A DNA stretch of 64,000 bases from Pseudomonas mandelii (GTDB lineage Bacteria; Pseudomonadota; Gammaproteobacteria; Pseudomonadales; Pseudomonadaceae): NCBI RefSeq assembly GCF_024138395.1, contig NZ_JAMYDU010000027.1, positions 1 to 64,000 on the forward strand, read 5' to 3'. The notes under the pieces are model-generated. The model saw nothing but the letters and a program-made list of their open reading frames with translations. It had not been told where the DNA came from and searched no databases. Positions within the stretch are counted from its first letter, which is position 1, and the number at the start of each line of letters is the position of its first letter. Positions 27,371 to 36,166 of this stretch are shown piece by piece. Position numbers and translations under genes: made by a program.

Positions 27371-28228
27371 ATGCGCTTGATCATCGTCAGCGGCCGCTCT
27401 GGCTCAGGTAAAAGCACCGCCCTCGATGTTCTCGAGGACAACGGTTACTACTGCATCGACAACCTGCCTGCCGGCTTGCTGCCGGAACTGGCCGAACGCG
27501 CGTTGATTCACACCGAACTGGCACAACCGCTGGTGGCCGTGTCCATCGATGCACGTAACTTGCCGAGCCACCTGTCACGGTTTCCCGAATTGCTGGAAGA
27601 AGTCCGCAGCCGGCATATCCAGTGCGATGTGCTGTACCTGGACGCCGACGAAGAAACCTTGCTCAAACGCTTTTCGGAAACTCGCCGTCGTCACCCACTG
27701 AGCAGCGCCAATCGCTCATTGGCGGAGGCGATCCAGGACGAAACCAATCTGCTGGGGCCTATTGCCGATCTGGCCGACCTCAAGGTCAACACCACCAATC
27801 TGAACCTGTATCAGCTACGCGATACCATCAAGTTGCGCCTGCTGAATCAGCCGGAGCCCGGTACTGCGTTCCTGGTGGAATCTTTCGGGTTCAAGCGTGG
27901 CATGCCAGTGGACGCCGATCTGGTGTTCGACGTGCGCTGCCTGCCCAACCCTTACTGGAAGCCGGAGCTACGGGCACAGTCCGGGCTCGATCAATCGGTG
28001 GTCGAATACCTGGCGGCACAGCCAGACGTCGAAGAGATGTTCCAGGACATTTCCTCATATTTGCTCAAGTGGCTACCCCGCTTTGCCGCCAGCAATCGCG
28101 CCTATGTCACCATTGCCATTGGCTGCACCGGCGGGCATCACCGCTCTGTCTACCTGACCGAACGTCTGGGTCAGGTCCTGCAAAAAACCCTGAAGAACGT
28201 CCAGGTCCGCCACCGCGACCTCAGCTAA
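27371..28228 (+). CDS. rapZ: RNase adapter protein RapZ
   Basis: The 285-residue protein has an N-terminal kinase-like P-loop domain (SGRSGSGKST at 7-16). Its C-terminal domain ends with the GCTGGHHRSVYLTERL and HRDLS segments. In E. coli RapZ delivers small RNA GlmZ to RNase E and senses glucosamine-6-phosphate. Pseudomonas lacks an obvious GlmZ, so the target here is uncertain. It lies between ptsN and ptsO with gaps of 2 and 15 bp. Confidence 0.94.
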   Translation: MRLIIVSGRSGSGKSTALDVLEDNGYYCIDNLPAGLLPELAERALIHTELAQPLVAVSIDARNLPSHLSRFPELLEEVRSRHIQCDVLYLDADEETLLKRFSETRRRHPLSSANRSLAEAIQDETNLLGPIADLADLKVNTTNLNLYQLRDTIKLRLLNQPEPGTAFLVESFGFKRGMPVDADLVFDVRCLPNPYWKPELRAQSGLDQSVVEYLAAQPDVEEMFQDISSYLLKWLPRFAASNRAYVTIAIGCTGGHHRSVYLTERLGQVLQKTLKNVQVRHRDLS

Positions 28229-28243
28229 AGGATTCACATCGCG

Positions 28244-28519
28244 ATGCCTGCTCTGGAAATCGAAATCATCAACAAGCTGGGCCTGCATGCCCGCGCGTCC
28301 GCCAAATTCGTTGGGGTCGCCGGTGAGTTCAAGGATTGCACGATCAGGGTAGGACGCACTCCCGAATCCACGGTCGATGGCAAAAGCATCATGGCCATGA
28401 TGATGCTCGCTGCCGGCAAGGGCACCAGAATCCACCTGATTACCGAAGGCGAACAGGCGCAGGAAGCGCTGGATGCGCTGGCAGACTTGATCAACCGTTA
28501 CTTCGACGAAGGCGAATAA
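28244..28519 (+). CDS. ptsO: Phosphocarrier protein NPr
   Basis: The 91-residue HPr-like protein carries the phosphorylatable His15 in NKLGLHARASAK. The conserved SIMAMMMLAAGKG stretch lies near residues 47-59. It passes phosphate from PtsP (EI-Ntr, elsewhere) to PtsN in the nitrogen PTS. It ends the rpoN cluster and is followed by a 37-bp perfect hairpin repeat. Confidence 0.95.
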   Translation: MPALEIEIINKLGLHARASAKFVGVAGEFKDCTIRVGRTPESTVDGKSIMAMMMLAAGKGTRIHLITEGEQAQEALDALADLINRYFDEGE

Positions 28520-28524
28520 AAGTC

Positions 28525-28613
28525 AAAAGATCGCAGCCTCGTTTCACTCGACAGCTCCTACAAAGATCGGCATACAGTAGGAGCTGTCGAGTGAAACGAG
28601 GCTGCGATCTTTT
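28525..28613. repeat. Long perfect hairpin (REPIN variant) acting as bidirectional terminator
   Basis: Bases 28525-28561 and 28577-28613 are perfectly complementary over 37 bp around a 15-base loop. The outer parts (AAAGATCGCAGCC and AGCTCCTAC) match the REP family seen at 34.6 and 55.8 kb, but the middle reads CGTTTCACTCGA instead of TGCGG. It fills the gap between convergent ptsO and the ZIP transporter and has A/T runs at both ends. Confidence 0.85.
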
Positions 28614-29507
28614 TCAGGCCAACGCAGTATCCATCACCATCATCAGGCAAAACCCGATCAGCAGTCCTAGGCTCGCCAGTTTGTCGTGACCATGGCGGCG
28701 CGATTCGGGAATGACTTCGTGAGTCACCACCAGCAACATTGCCCCGGCCGCCAGGGCCAAGCCCAAAGGCAACACCAATTCGGCCAGGCTCACCAGCCAA
28801 GCGCACAACAATGCAAAGACCGGCTCGACCAACCCTGACGCAGCACCAATCAGGAATGCCTTGACCCGCGACATTCCTGCTCCCGCCAACACCAACGCAA
28901 TCACCAGCCCCTCCGGTACATCCTGCAAGGCAATGCCCATGGCCAGGCTGTCGGCGTCAGGCATGCCACCACCCGCCGAGACACCGACCGCCATGCCTTC
29001 GGGGATGTTGTGGGCGATGATGGCAAACACAAACAACCAGATCCGTGGTGGAATCACCGATCTCTCCAGTGGCCCAACAAGTATTTCAGGCGTGGCGCCA
29101 GATACCTTGCGATCCACCAGAAACAGCCCGAATGCGCCCAGCAGGATGCCGAAGCTGATCAGGCCGCTGGCCGCCCAAGGGGTCAGCCCGAGGTTTTCGG
29201 CCGCGGCAATGCCCGGCACGATCAGCGAAAACGCCGTCGCCGCGAGCATCACCCCGGCTCCGAAACCGAGCAATATGTCGCTGACTGCCTGAGGCATCTG
29301 CCGAATCACCAGCACTGGCACCGCGCCCAAAGCCGTACCCAAGGCGCAAATCGCCCCGCCTTGCAGGGCGCGCTGCAGTTTCGGTTCGAGGTCCAGCCAG
29401 CTCAGCCCTTGAGCAGCCAATAACGTCATGCCCGCCAGCAGTAACAACGATCCCAGTGCGTAACGAAACATTCGTCCACTTCCGACCGCCAGTGTTTCAG
29501 TACCCAT
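28614..29507 (-). CDS. ZIP family metal transporter
   Basis: The 297-residue inner-membrane protein has about eight hydrophobic segments and the two ZIP metal-binding helices. These are HNIPEGMAVGVS near residue 165 and LQDVPEGLVIAL near residue 195. ZIP proteins import divalent metals such as zinc, iron or manganese; the substrate cannot be told from sequence alone. Its stop codon directly abuts the hairpin at 28613. It sits just downstream of the sodA operon, on the same strand, which makes manganese or iron supply an attractive idea (inference). Confidence 0.88.
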   Translation of the reverse strand: MGTETLAVGSGRMFRYALGSLLLLAGMTLLAAQGLSWLDLEPKLQRALQGGAICALGTALGAVPVLVIRQMPQAVSDILLGFGAGVMLAATAFSLIVPGIAAAENLGLTPWAASGLISFGILLGAFGLFLVDRKVSGATPEILVGPLERSVIPPRIWLFVFAIIAHNIPEGMAVGVSAGGGMPDADSLAMGIALQDVPEGLVIALVLAGAGMSRVKAFLIGAASGLVEPVFALLCAWLVSLAELVLPLGLALAAGAMLLVVTHEVIPESRRHGHDKLASLGLLIGFCLMMVMDTALA

Positions 29508-29537
29508 AGTCAGCCCTGGATTGTTTTTATAGAAGAC

Positions 29538-30149
29538 TTAAACCAGCGGAGCCTGATAACGCGCCGCGACTTCGGGCCAATTGATCACCTTGTAGAACGC
29601 ATTGATGTATTCCGGACGGCGGTTCTGATAGCGCAGGTAATAAGCGTGCTCCCAAACGTCCAGGCCGAGGATCGGCGTATTACCGTTCATCAATGGGCTG
29701 TCCTGGTTGCCGCTGCTTTCAACGATCAAGGTCTTTTGCGGCGTCACACTCAACCAGGCCCAACCGCTGCCGAAACGAGTCAGCGCAGCTTTAGTGAAGG
29801 CTTCCTTGAAGTTGTCGAGACCACCCAGTTGCTCATCGATAGCCTTGGCCAGCGCACCTTCAGGCTGGCCATCACCGTTGGGCGCCATGACTTTCCAGAA
29901 CAACGAATGGTTGGCATGCCCACCGCCCTGATTGATCACTGCCGCGCGGAGTTTTTCCGGCAATTGCTGGACAGCCGCCACCAGTTTTTCCACCGGCCAT
30001 TCAGCAAATTCAGTGCCTTCGACCGCAGCGTTGAGGTTGTTGATGTAGGTCTGGTGGTGTTTGGTGTAGTGAATTTCCATGGTCTGCGCATCGATGTGCG
30101 GTTCCAGGGCATCGTAGGCGTACGGCAAGGCAGGCAAGGTAAAAGCCAT
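29538..30149 (-). CDS. sodA: Superoxide dismutase (Mn-type)
   Basis: This 203-residue enzyme dismutates superoxide in the cytoplasm. Metal ligands are His27, His82 (GGHANHSLFW), Asp165 and His169 (DVWEHAYY). The QGGGHANH stretch and the NQDSPLM motif favour manganese over iron. The start is the ATG at 30149 (MAFTLPAL). It is the last gene of the fagA-fumC-orfX-sodA operon, which in P. aeruginosa is induced by iron starvation through Fur (known), replacing iron enzymes with iron-free ones. Confidence 0.95.
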   Translation of the reverse strand: MAFTLPALPYAYDALEPHIDAQTMEIHYTKHHQTYINNLNAAVEGTEFAEWPVEKLVAAVQQLPEKLRAAVINQGGGHANHSLFWKVMAPNGDGQPEGALAKAIDEQLGGLDNFKEAFTKAALTRFGSGWAWLSVTPQKTLIVESSGNQDSPLMNGNTPILGLDVWEHAYYLRYQNRRPEYINAFYKVINWPEVAARYQAPLV

Positions 30150-30150
30150 T

Positions 30151-30591
30151 TCAATGAACTCCATGTTGTAAGGGCACGGGTTGACGCGAGGCCGACGCGG
30201 TGTCGGTGTGCAGTAAACGGTGGGTGCGCGGATACTCGCCGTGATCGCTGATGAAATTCAGCAGTTCGACATAGGTTTTGCTGCTCTGGCGCAGCGCGGC
30301 TTCACGCAAAGCGGGTGCCAGTCGCGGGTCCTGCATGGTCTGCAACAGTCGTTGATGGATCGCGCACAGGTACTCGGCGCTCTCCTCCGGCTGGTTCAGA
30401 CGCAAGTGCAGGTCCGCGAGGTTGTGGTGGGAAATCACGCAGGCCGCCACCGCTTCGTCAGCATCAGCCCAGCGCTCGAACAACACTTGGGCCAGGGCCA
30501 ATGCCTGCAAGTAGGCTTCGCGGGCATCGACCAGCTCGCCCAGCATGGAACAGCGATTTGCTCTTTCGATCGTGCGTTTCCAGTGCTCCAT
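30151..30591 (-). CDS. Conserved hypothetical protein of the sodA operon (orfX)
   Basis: The 146-residue protein is predicted to be mostly helical and cytoplasmic, with a tetratricopeptide-like look (GELVDAREAYLQALALAQ, then ISHHNLADLHLRLNQPEESAEY). The C-terminal region is His-rich (HRLLHTDTA...LQHGVH). I recognise it only as the orfX found between fumC and sodA in Pseudomonas; its function is unknown. It ends one base before sodA and starts 27 bp after fumC, so it is co-transcribed under Fur control. Confidence 0.8.
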   Translation of the reverse strand: MEHWKRTIERANRCSMLGELVDAREAYLQALALAQVLFERWADADEAVAACVISHHNLADLHLRLNQPEESAEYLCAIHQRLLQTMQDPRLAPALREAALRQSSKTYVELLNFISDHGEYPRTHRLLHTDTASASRQPVPLQHGVH

Positions 30592-30618
30592 GGTGAGCCT
30601 CCAAAGCGGTTGCAGTAA

Positions 30619-31995
30619 TTACACGCCGCCTGCGGTGAGTTTCTCTGGGTTGAGCAATTCTTCCAGTTGGCTGCGCTTCAGGTCGGTGTGTTCCAGGGCG
30701 ACATCGATCACCGGCCGGCCCTGCTGATAAGCCTTCTTGGCAATCTCAGCGGCTTTTTGGTAACCAATGATCGGGTTGAGTGCGGTAACCAGAATCGGAT
30801 TGCGCGACAACGCTTCCTTGAGCCGGGCCTCGTTGACCTTGAAGGTGGCGATAGCCTTGTCGCCCAGCAGACGGCTGACATTGGCCAGCAATTCAATACT
30901 GCTCAGCAGGTTCTGGGCGATGATCGGCAGCATGACGTTCAGCTCGAAATTGCCCGACTGACCGGCGACGGTGATCACCGTGTCATTGCCGATCACTTGA
31001 GCGGCGACCATCGCGGTAGCTTCCGGGATCACCGGATTGACCTTGCCGGGCATGATCGACGAACCGGGCTGCAACGCTTCGAGTTCGATTTCACCGAGAC
31101 CGGCCAACGGGCCGGAATTCATCCAGCGCAGGTCGTTGGCGATTTTCATCAAGGAAACCGCTGTGGCCTTGAGCTGCCCTGAAACGCTGACCGCCGTATC
31201 TTGCGAGCCGATCAGCGCGAACAGGTCCTTGCCCGGTGTGAACTGCACCTGGGTCAGTTGACTGAGTTGTTGGCTGAAGCGCGCCGCAAATTCCGGATGG
31301 GCATTGATCCCGGTGCCCACCGCCGTGCCGCCCTGGGCCAGCGATTGCAGGCTCGGCAGCAGATCCTGCAAGTGACCGATATTGGCCTTGAGCTGTTGCG
31401 CCCAACCATTGAGCACCTGACTCATGCGCACGGGCATGGCGTCCATCAAATGGGTACGCCCGGTTTTGACGAACGGATGAACCTGCTCGGCTTTGTGTTC
31501 GATCACCTGCACCAGATGCACCAGCGCCGGCAGCAACTGCTCATGCAAGCTCAATGCGGCACTGACATGGAGGGTGGTCGGGATGATGTCATTGCTGCTT
31601 TGGCCGCAATTGACGTGATCGTTGGGATTCACCGGCTCGCCCAACAAGCGGCTGGCCAGAGTGGCGATCACTTCGTTGGCGTTCATGTTGGAACTGGTGC
31701 CGGAACCGGTCTGGAAGATATCCACCGGGAAGTGCTGCATGAAGTCGCCTTCAAGCAGCCCTTGAGCGGCGTCGACGATGGCTTTGCCCTGGGATTCGCT
31801 GATCTGCTTGAGATCGACGTTGGCTCGGGCGGCCGCAGCCTTGGCCAGAATCAGCGCGCGGATGAACTGCACGGGCATCGGTTTGCCGCTGATCGGGAAG
31901 TTATCCACTGCGCGCTGGGTTTGCGCGCCGTAAAGAGCGTCCATCGGGACTTGCAGCTCACCCATGCTGTCGCGTTCGATACGTGTGTTACTCAT
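30619..31995 (-). CDS. fumC: Class II fumarate hydratase
   Basis: The 458-residue iron-independent fumarase hydrates fumarate to malate. The superfamily signature GSSIMPGKVNP lies near residue 315, and TGSGTSSNMNANEV and GRTHLMDAMP are further active-site segments. Being free of Fe-S clusters, it can replace the iron fumarase under iron limitation. Its start overlaps the fagA stop by 8 bp, and orfX and sodA follow. Confidence 0.95.
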   Translation of the reverse strand: MSNTRIERDSMGELQVPMDALYGAQTQRAVDNFPISGKPMPVQFIRALILAKAAAARANVDLKQISESQGKAIVDAAQGLLEGDFMQHFPVDIFQTGSGTSSNMNANEVIATLASRLLGEPVNPNDHVNCGQSSNDIIPTTLHVSAALSLHEQLLPALVHLVQVIEHKAEQVHPFVKTGRTHLMDAMPVRMSQVLNGWAQQLKANIGHLQDLLPSLQSLAQGGTAVGTGINAHPEFAARFSQQLSQLTQVQFTPGKDLFALIGSQDTAVSVSGQLKATAVSLMKIANDLRWMNSGPLAGLGEIELEALQPGSSIMPGKVNPVIPEATAMVAAQVIGNDTVITVAGQSGNFELNVMLPIIAQNLLSSIELLANVSRLLGDKAIATFKVNEARLKEALSRNPILVTALNPIIGYQKAAEIAKKAYQQGRPVIDVALEHTDLKRSQLEELLNPEKLTAGGV

Positions 31996-32383
31996 CGGGG
32001 AATCCTTGCACCAGTTCTATGAGAGGAATCGAGGGCTGCAACTCGCACGTCGCTAGTTGCCATGTGTAGCTTTGCCAGCGCTTGAGGCGGCATTTGCGGA
32101 GGGAAAGGCGCTCGAGATCGCGCAACGGCCGCCAGGCTTGGTCTAGACACAGGCTGCGCCAGTGCCAGGGCAGCACGACGTCAGCGGCAGTGTCGAGCAA
32201 TAAACGGAAGGAAGTTTCGGCGATGGTCCAGGGAGAGGTGGCCGTGCAACAGGCCAGATACCGGCCTTCGGCGAGGTAATGCTCGATCAGGCGCGGCTCA
32301 TCGGGGTCCATGGCGCAACGGATCTGGCGACTCATCCAGCGCCAGCTTTCGAGGTAAGGCTGCTCGTGCAAGGCAGAACTCAT
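31988..32383 (-). CDS. fagA: Fur-associated gene product FagA
   Basis: The 131-residue protein is rich in Trp, Arg and Leu (YLESWRWMSRQIRCAMDPDEP). It has no recognisable catalytic motif. It corresponds by position to fagA, the first gene of the Fur-regulated fumC-sodA operon in P. aeruginosa. The function remains unknown. Two Fur-type motifs lie 20-50 bp upstream of the ATG. Overlap with fumC indicates coupled translation. Confidence 0.85.
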   Translation of the reverse strand: MSSALHEQPYLESWRWMSRQIRCAMDPDEPRLIEHYLAEGRYLACCTATSPWTIAETSFRLLLDTAADVVLPWHWRSLCLDQAWRPLRDLERLSLRKCRLKRWQSYTWQLATCELQPSIPLIELVQGFPDE

Positions 32384-32403
32384 GATCCGGGCTCATTCGG
32401 TAA

Positions 32404-32435
32404 TGAGATTTATTATTAGATGATAATGAGAACCA
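32404..32435 (-). promoter_or_regulatory. Tandem Fur boxes before fagA
   Basis: TGATAATGAGAACCA (32421-32435) matches the 7-1-7 Fur motif TGATAATnATTATCA in 11 of 14 positions. TGAGATTTATTATTA (32404-32418) also matches in 11 of 14. The pair lies directly upstream of the fagA start, as expected for an iron-repressed operon. Confidence 0.75.
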
Positions 32436-32464
32436 AAACAAGCTCAGCAATACACTGAGCACTT

Positions 32465-32554
32465 TGTGGGAGCGGGCTTGCCCGCGATGACGATTGAAGA
32501 TTCAACATTGATGTTGACTGAAATGACGCTATCGCGGGCAAGCCCGCTCCCACA
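32465..32554. repeat. REPIN upstream of fagA
   Basis: Inverted copies of TGTGGGAGCGGGCTTGCCCG surround a spacer with its own inverted segments (GATTGAAGATTCAACATTG). It lies between the divergent fagA promoter and the pmbA terminator. Confidence 0.88.
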
Positions 32555-32574
32555 GGATCTGTGTTGCGGCCCAT

Positions 32575-32614
32575 AAAAAAAGCGCGCCACCCAATTGGGT
32601 GACGCGCCTTTTTG
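32575..32614 (-). terminator. Intrinsic terminator of pmbA
   Basis: An 11-bp stem with one mismatch (GCGCGCCACCC / GGGTGACGCGC) and an AATT loop is flanked by A7 on the left and T5 on the right. It lies 16 bases past the pmbA stop codon on the minus strand. Confidence 0.85.
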
Positions 32615-32629
32615 TGCGGCGGTCGGAGG

Positions 32630-33976
32630 TTAGCTACCCGCCACCGTCATCCGCTCGATCAACACCGAACCGGTGCGAATGTTGCTGCGTAGTTCCAGGT
32701 CATTACCGACCGCAATGATCTGCTTGAACATGTCGCGCATGTTGCCGGCGATGGTCACTTCTTGCACCGCGAACTGGATTTCGCCGTTCTCGACCCAGAA
32801 ACCCGCCGCACCACGGGAGTAATCGCCGGTGACCATGTTCAGGCCCTGCCCCATCAGTTCGGTGACCAGCAGGCCGCGGCCCATGCGACGCAGCAAGGCG
32901 GCCTGATCTTCGTCGCCATGAGTCACGAACAGGTTGTGCACGCCGCCGGCGTTGGCGGTGCTCGGCATGCCTAGCTTGCGGCCGGAGTAGGTGCCGAGTA
33001 TGTAGGACACCAACTCGCCCTTCTCCACGAACGGCTTGGCGTAAGTCGCCAGGCCATCGCCGTCGAAGGCCGAACTGCCTAAGGCGCGCATCAAGTGCGG
33101 GCGCTCATCGAGGGTCAGCCATTCCGGAAACAGCTTCTGCCCCAGGGTGCCCTCAAGGAACGACGATTTGCGGTACAGACTGCCACCGGAGATCGCCGAG
33201 AGGAAACTGCCGAACAAGCCACCGGCCAGTTCCGCGGAAAACAGCACCGGCACTTCGCAGGTCGGCACCGGACGCGCGCCCAGACGGCTCGCCGCCCGTT
33301 GCGCGGCACGCTGGCCGATACTCTCCGCAGAGGCCAGCAAATTACCCTGACGATTCACGTCATACCAGTAATCGCGCTGCATCTGGCCATCGGCTTCGGC
33401 GATCATCACGCAACTTAGACTGTGACGAGTCGACGCGTAACCACCGATAAAACCGTGGCTGTTACCGTAAACCCGGCAGCCCTGGTGAGTACTGAGGGTG
33501 GTGCCGTCGGCATTCTTGATCCGGCTGTCGGTGGCAAACGCCGCCGCTTCACAGGCCAGAGCCTGCTCGATGGCTTGCTCTGGGGTAATGCCCCATTGAT
33601 GGAACAGGTCGAAATCCTGCAAATCCTTGGCCATCAGCGCGGCATCCGCCAGGCCCGAGGCTTCGTCTTCCGAGGTGTGCTTGGCAATGGCCAGCGCGGC
33701 GGCGACGGTTTCGCGAATCGCGTCCGAACCGCTGGCCGAGGTGCTGGCCGAGCCTTTGCGCTGTCCCACATACAAGGTGATGCCAAAGCCCTGATCGCGA
33801 TTGAACTCAACGGTTTCGACTTCCCGCTGACGCACCGTGGTCGACAAGCCCTGCTCCAGCGACACGGCCACTTCACAGGCACTGGCGCCCTGGCGCTTGG
33901 CTTCAGCGATGATCTGCTCGACTTGTTCTTGCAGTGCCGGCAACGCTTGTGGGCCGACGCTTTCAACTGCACTCAT
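32630..33976 (-). CDS. pmbA: Metalloprotease-associated protein PmbA (TldE)
   Basis: The 448-residue protein is the partner of TldD in a heterodimeric zinc protease that cleaves small unfolded peptides and, in other bacteria, matures microcin and processes CcdA. PmbA itself lacks the HExxxH motif, as expected. N-terminal VSLEQGLSTTVRQREVETVE and C-terminal GAAGFWVENGEIQFAVQEVT are typical. The ATG at 33976 has GGAGA upstream and is preferred over a start four codons earlier. It is divergent from darP. Confidence 0.93.
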   Translation of the reverse strand: MSAVESVGPQALPALQEQVEQIIAEAKRQGASACEVAVSLEQGLSTTVRQREVETVEFNRDQGFGITLYVGQRKGSASTSASGSDAIRETVAAALAIAKHTSEDEASGLADAALMAKDLQDFDLFHQWGITPEQAIEQALACEAAAFATDSRIKNADGTTLSTHQGCRVYGNSHGFIGGYASTRHSLSCVMIAEADGQMQRDYWYDVNRQGNLLASAESIGQRAAQRAASRLGARPVPTCEVPVLFSAELAGGLFGSFLSAISGGSLYRKSSFLEGTLGQKLFPEWLTLDERPHLMRALGSSAFDGDGLATYAKPFVEKGELVSYILGTYSGRKLGMPSTANAGGVHNLFVTHGDEDQAALLRRMGRGLLVTELMGQGLNMVTGDYSRGAAGFWVENGEIQFAVQEVTIAGNMRDMFKQIIAVGNDLELRSNIRTGSVLIERMTVAGS

Positions 33977-34084
33977 GCTGTTCTCCACTCAAATTCTGCT
34001 TTCGGCTAGGGCCTTCGAGCGACCGGGCCGGACAAGCGGCCCCCGACTGGTTATCATGGCGGCGTTTCTTTGCGGACGGCCACC

Positions 34085-34609
34085 ATGGTTGATTCTTACG
34101 ACGACTCCCTCGATACGGGAGAAAAAAGCAAATCCCAGGTTAAACGCGAGCTCCATGCTCTGGTTGACCTCGGCGAGCGCCTTACAACGCTCAAGCCTGA
34201 CTTGCTGGCAAAACTGCCGTTGACCGACGCTATGCGCCGGGCCTTGGCCGATGCGCCCAAGCACACCGCGAATATCGCGCGTAAACGGCACCTTATGTTC
34301 ATCGGCAAACTGATGCGCGATCAGGACACTGACGCCATTCTGACTCTGCTCGATCAACTGGATGCCTCCACCCGGCAGTACAACGAACGTTTCCATGGCC
34401 TGGAACGCTGGCGCGATCGCTTGATCGCGGGCGACGACGGCGTCCTGGAGAAGTTCGTGCTCGACTACCCGGAAGCTGATCGTCAGCAATTGCGCTCCCT
34501 GATCCGTCAGGCCCAGCACGAATTGGCGACCAACAAGCCACCGGCTTCGAGCCGTAAAATCTTCAAGTACATCCGTGAGCTGGACGAGACTCAACGCGGT
34601 CTGCGCTGA
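34085..34609 (+). CDS. darP: Dual-action ribosomal maturation protein DarP
   Basis: The 174-residue YjgA-family protein is highly charged and helical (SKSQVKRELHALVDLGERL, ending IRELDETQRGLR). It associates with the late 50S subunit and aids its maturation (family knowledge). The ATG at 34085 (MVDSYDDS) fits the family. It lies between pmbA and tldD in opposite orientation to both; darP beside pmbA is a common gammaproteobacterial arrangement. Confidence 0.92.
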   Translation: MVDSYDDSLDTGEKSKSQVKRELHALVDLGERLTTLKPDLLAKLPLTDAMRRALADAPKHTANIARKRHLMFIGKLMRDQDTDAILTLLDQLDASTRQYNERFHGLERWRDRLIAGDDGVLEKFVLDYPEADRQQLRSLIRQAQHELATNKPPASSRKIFKYIRELDETQRGLR

Positions 34610-34623
34610 GTCACCGCAGCCCT

Positions 34624-34698
34624 TGTAGGAGCTGCCGCAGGCTGCGATCTTTTGATCTTTTAAAAAGCAAAGATCGCAGCCTGCGGCAGCTCCTACAG
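34624..34698. repeat. REPIN of the GTAGGAGCTGCCGCAGG type
   Basis: Inverted copies of GTAGGAGCTGCCGCAGGCTG and its complement extend through GCGATCTTT on both sides. The loop is short and AT-rich. It separates the convergent darP and tldD genes and could end both transcripts. Confidence 0.88.
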
Positions 34699-34711
34699 GG
34701 GTTGTATTTCC

Positions 34712-36154
34712 TTACGATCCTGTGCCACCCACGGTGATCGCATCAATTTTCAGCGTTGGCTGGCCGACACCCACCGGCACCGACTGCCCATCCTTGCCAC
34801 ACGTTCCCACACCGCTGTCCAGCGCCAGATCGTTACCGACCATCGACACCTTGCTCATGGCTTCCGGCCCGTTGCCGATCAACGTCGCGCCTTTGACCGG
34901 GGCAGTAATCTTGCCGTCTTCGATCAGGTACGCCTCGCTGGTGGAGAACACGAATTTTCCGCTGGTGATGTCCACCTGACCGCCGCCGAGGTTGGCGCAG
35001 TAGATGCCCTTTTTCACCGAGGCGATGATTTCCGCCGGGTCGCTTTCGCCACCAAGCATGTAAGTGTTGGTCATGCGCGGCATCGGCAGGTGCGCATAGG
35101 ATTCGCGACGACCGTTGCCGGTGCGGGCTACGCCCATCAGGCGCGCGTTGAGCTTGTCCTGCATATAACCTTTGAGCACACCGTTTTCGATCAGCGTGGT
35201 GCACTCGGTCGGCGTGCCTTCGTCGTCGACGCTCAGCGAACCACGGCGCCCGGCGAGGGTGCCATCATCGACGATGGTGCAGAGCTTCGAGGCAACCATC
35301 TCGCCCATGCGCCCGCTGTAGGCCGAACTGCCCTTGCGGTTGAAATCGCCTTCCAGACCATGGCCGACGGCTTCGTGCAATAACACACCGGACCAACCCG
35401 AACCCAAGACCACCGGCAACGTACCGGCCGGGGCCGGGATCGCTTCCAGATTCACCAGCGCCTGACGCAACGCTTCGCGGGCATAGCTCATTGCGCGGTC
35501 ATCGCCGAGGAAATAGCGGTAGTCGGTACGACCCCCACCGCCATGACCACCGCGCTCACGACGGCCATTCTGCTCGACGATCACGCTGACGTTGAAACGC
35601 ACCAGCGGCCGCACATCCGCCGCCAGGCCGCCGTCGGTGGAAGCAACCAAAATCCGTTCCCAGACCCCGGCCATGCTCACGGTGACTTGCTGGATACGCG
35701 AGTCGAGGGCGCGAGTCGCCACATCGATGCGCTTGAGCAGTTCGACTTTTTCGGCACGGGTCATCACTTCCAGCGGGTTATCCGGCCCGTACAATTGGGC
35801 GACATCCTGCGTGGTAAACGCCTGCACGGTGCCATTCTGCCCGGCCCGGGAGATCGAACGGGCTGCACGCGCTGCCGCGCCCAGCGCTTCGAGGGTGATC
35901 GCGTTGCTGTAGGCGAAACCGGTCTTTTCACCCGATTGCGCACGCACGCCGACACCCTGGTCGAGGTTGAAGCTGCCTTCCTTGACGATCCCGTCTTCCA
36001 GTGCCCAGGATTCGGAAATCTGCCCCTGGAAATACAGGTCGGCGGCATCGATGCCCGGGCCAGCCAGATCGCCGAGCACACCTTGCAGGCTCTCTATCGT
36101 TACGCCGCCGGGCGCCAGGAGGTGTTCACTGACGGAGGACAACAACTCGCTCAT
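34712..36154 (-). CDS. tldD: Zinc metalloprotease TldD
   Basis: This 480-residue catalytic subunit of the TldD-PmbA(TldE) protease contains the zinc motif HEAVGHGLEGD near residue 260. Further ligands are in the C-terminal domain (MLGGESDPAEIIASVKKGIYC). It hydrolyses peptides threaded through the dimer cavity. The N-terminal GAALYFQ-like strand region is present as DAADLYFQGQISESWALEDG. It is followed upstream by a nitrilase-family gene 12 bp away on the same strand and by the yhdP-like giant, the usual order. Confidence 0.95.
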   Translation of the reverse strand: MSELLSSVSEHLLAPGGVTIESLQGVLGDLAGPGIDAADLYFQGQISESWALEDGIVKEGSFNLDQGVGVRAQSGEKTGFAYSNAITLEALGAAARAARSISRAGQNGTVQAFTTQDVAQLYGPDNPLEVMTRAEKVELLKRIDVATRALDSRIQQVTVSMAGVWERILVASTDGGLAADVRPLVRFNVSVIVEQNGRRERGGHGGGGRTDYRYFLGDDRAMSYAREALRQALVNLEAIPAPAGTLPVVLGSGWSGVLLHEAVGHGLEGDFNRKGSSAYSGRMGEMVASKLCTIVDDGTLAGRRGSLSVDDEGTPTECTTLIENGVLKGYMQDKLNARLMGVARTGNGRRESYAHLPMPRMTNTYMLGGESDPAEIIASVKKGIYCANLGGGQVDITSGKFVFSTSEAYLIEDGKITAPVKGATLIGNGPEAMSKVSMVGNDLALDSGVGTCGKDGQSVPVGVGQPTLKIDAITVGGTGS

Positions 36155-36166
36155 ATGCTTTACGCC

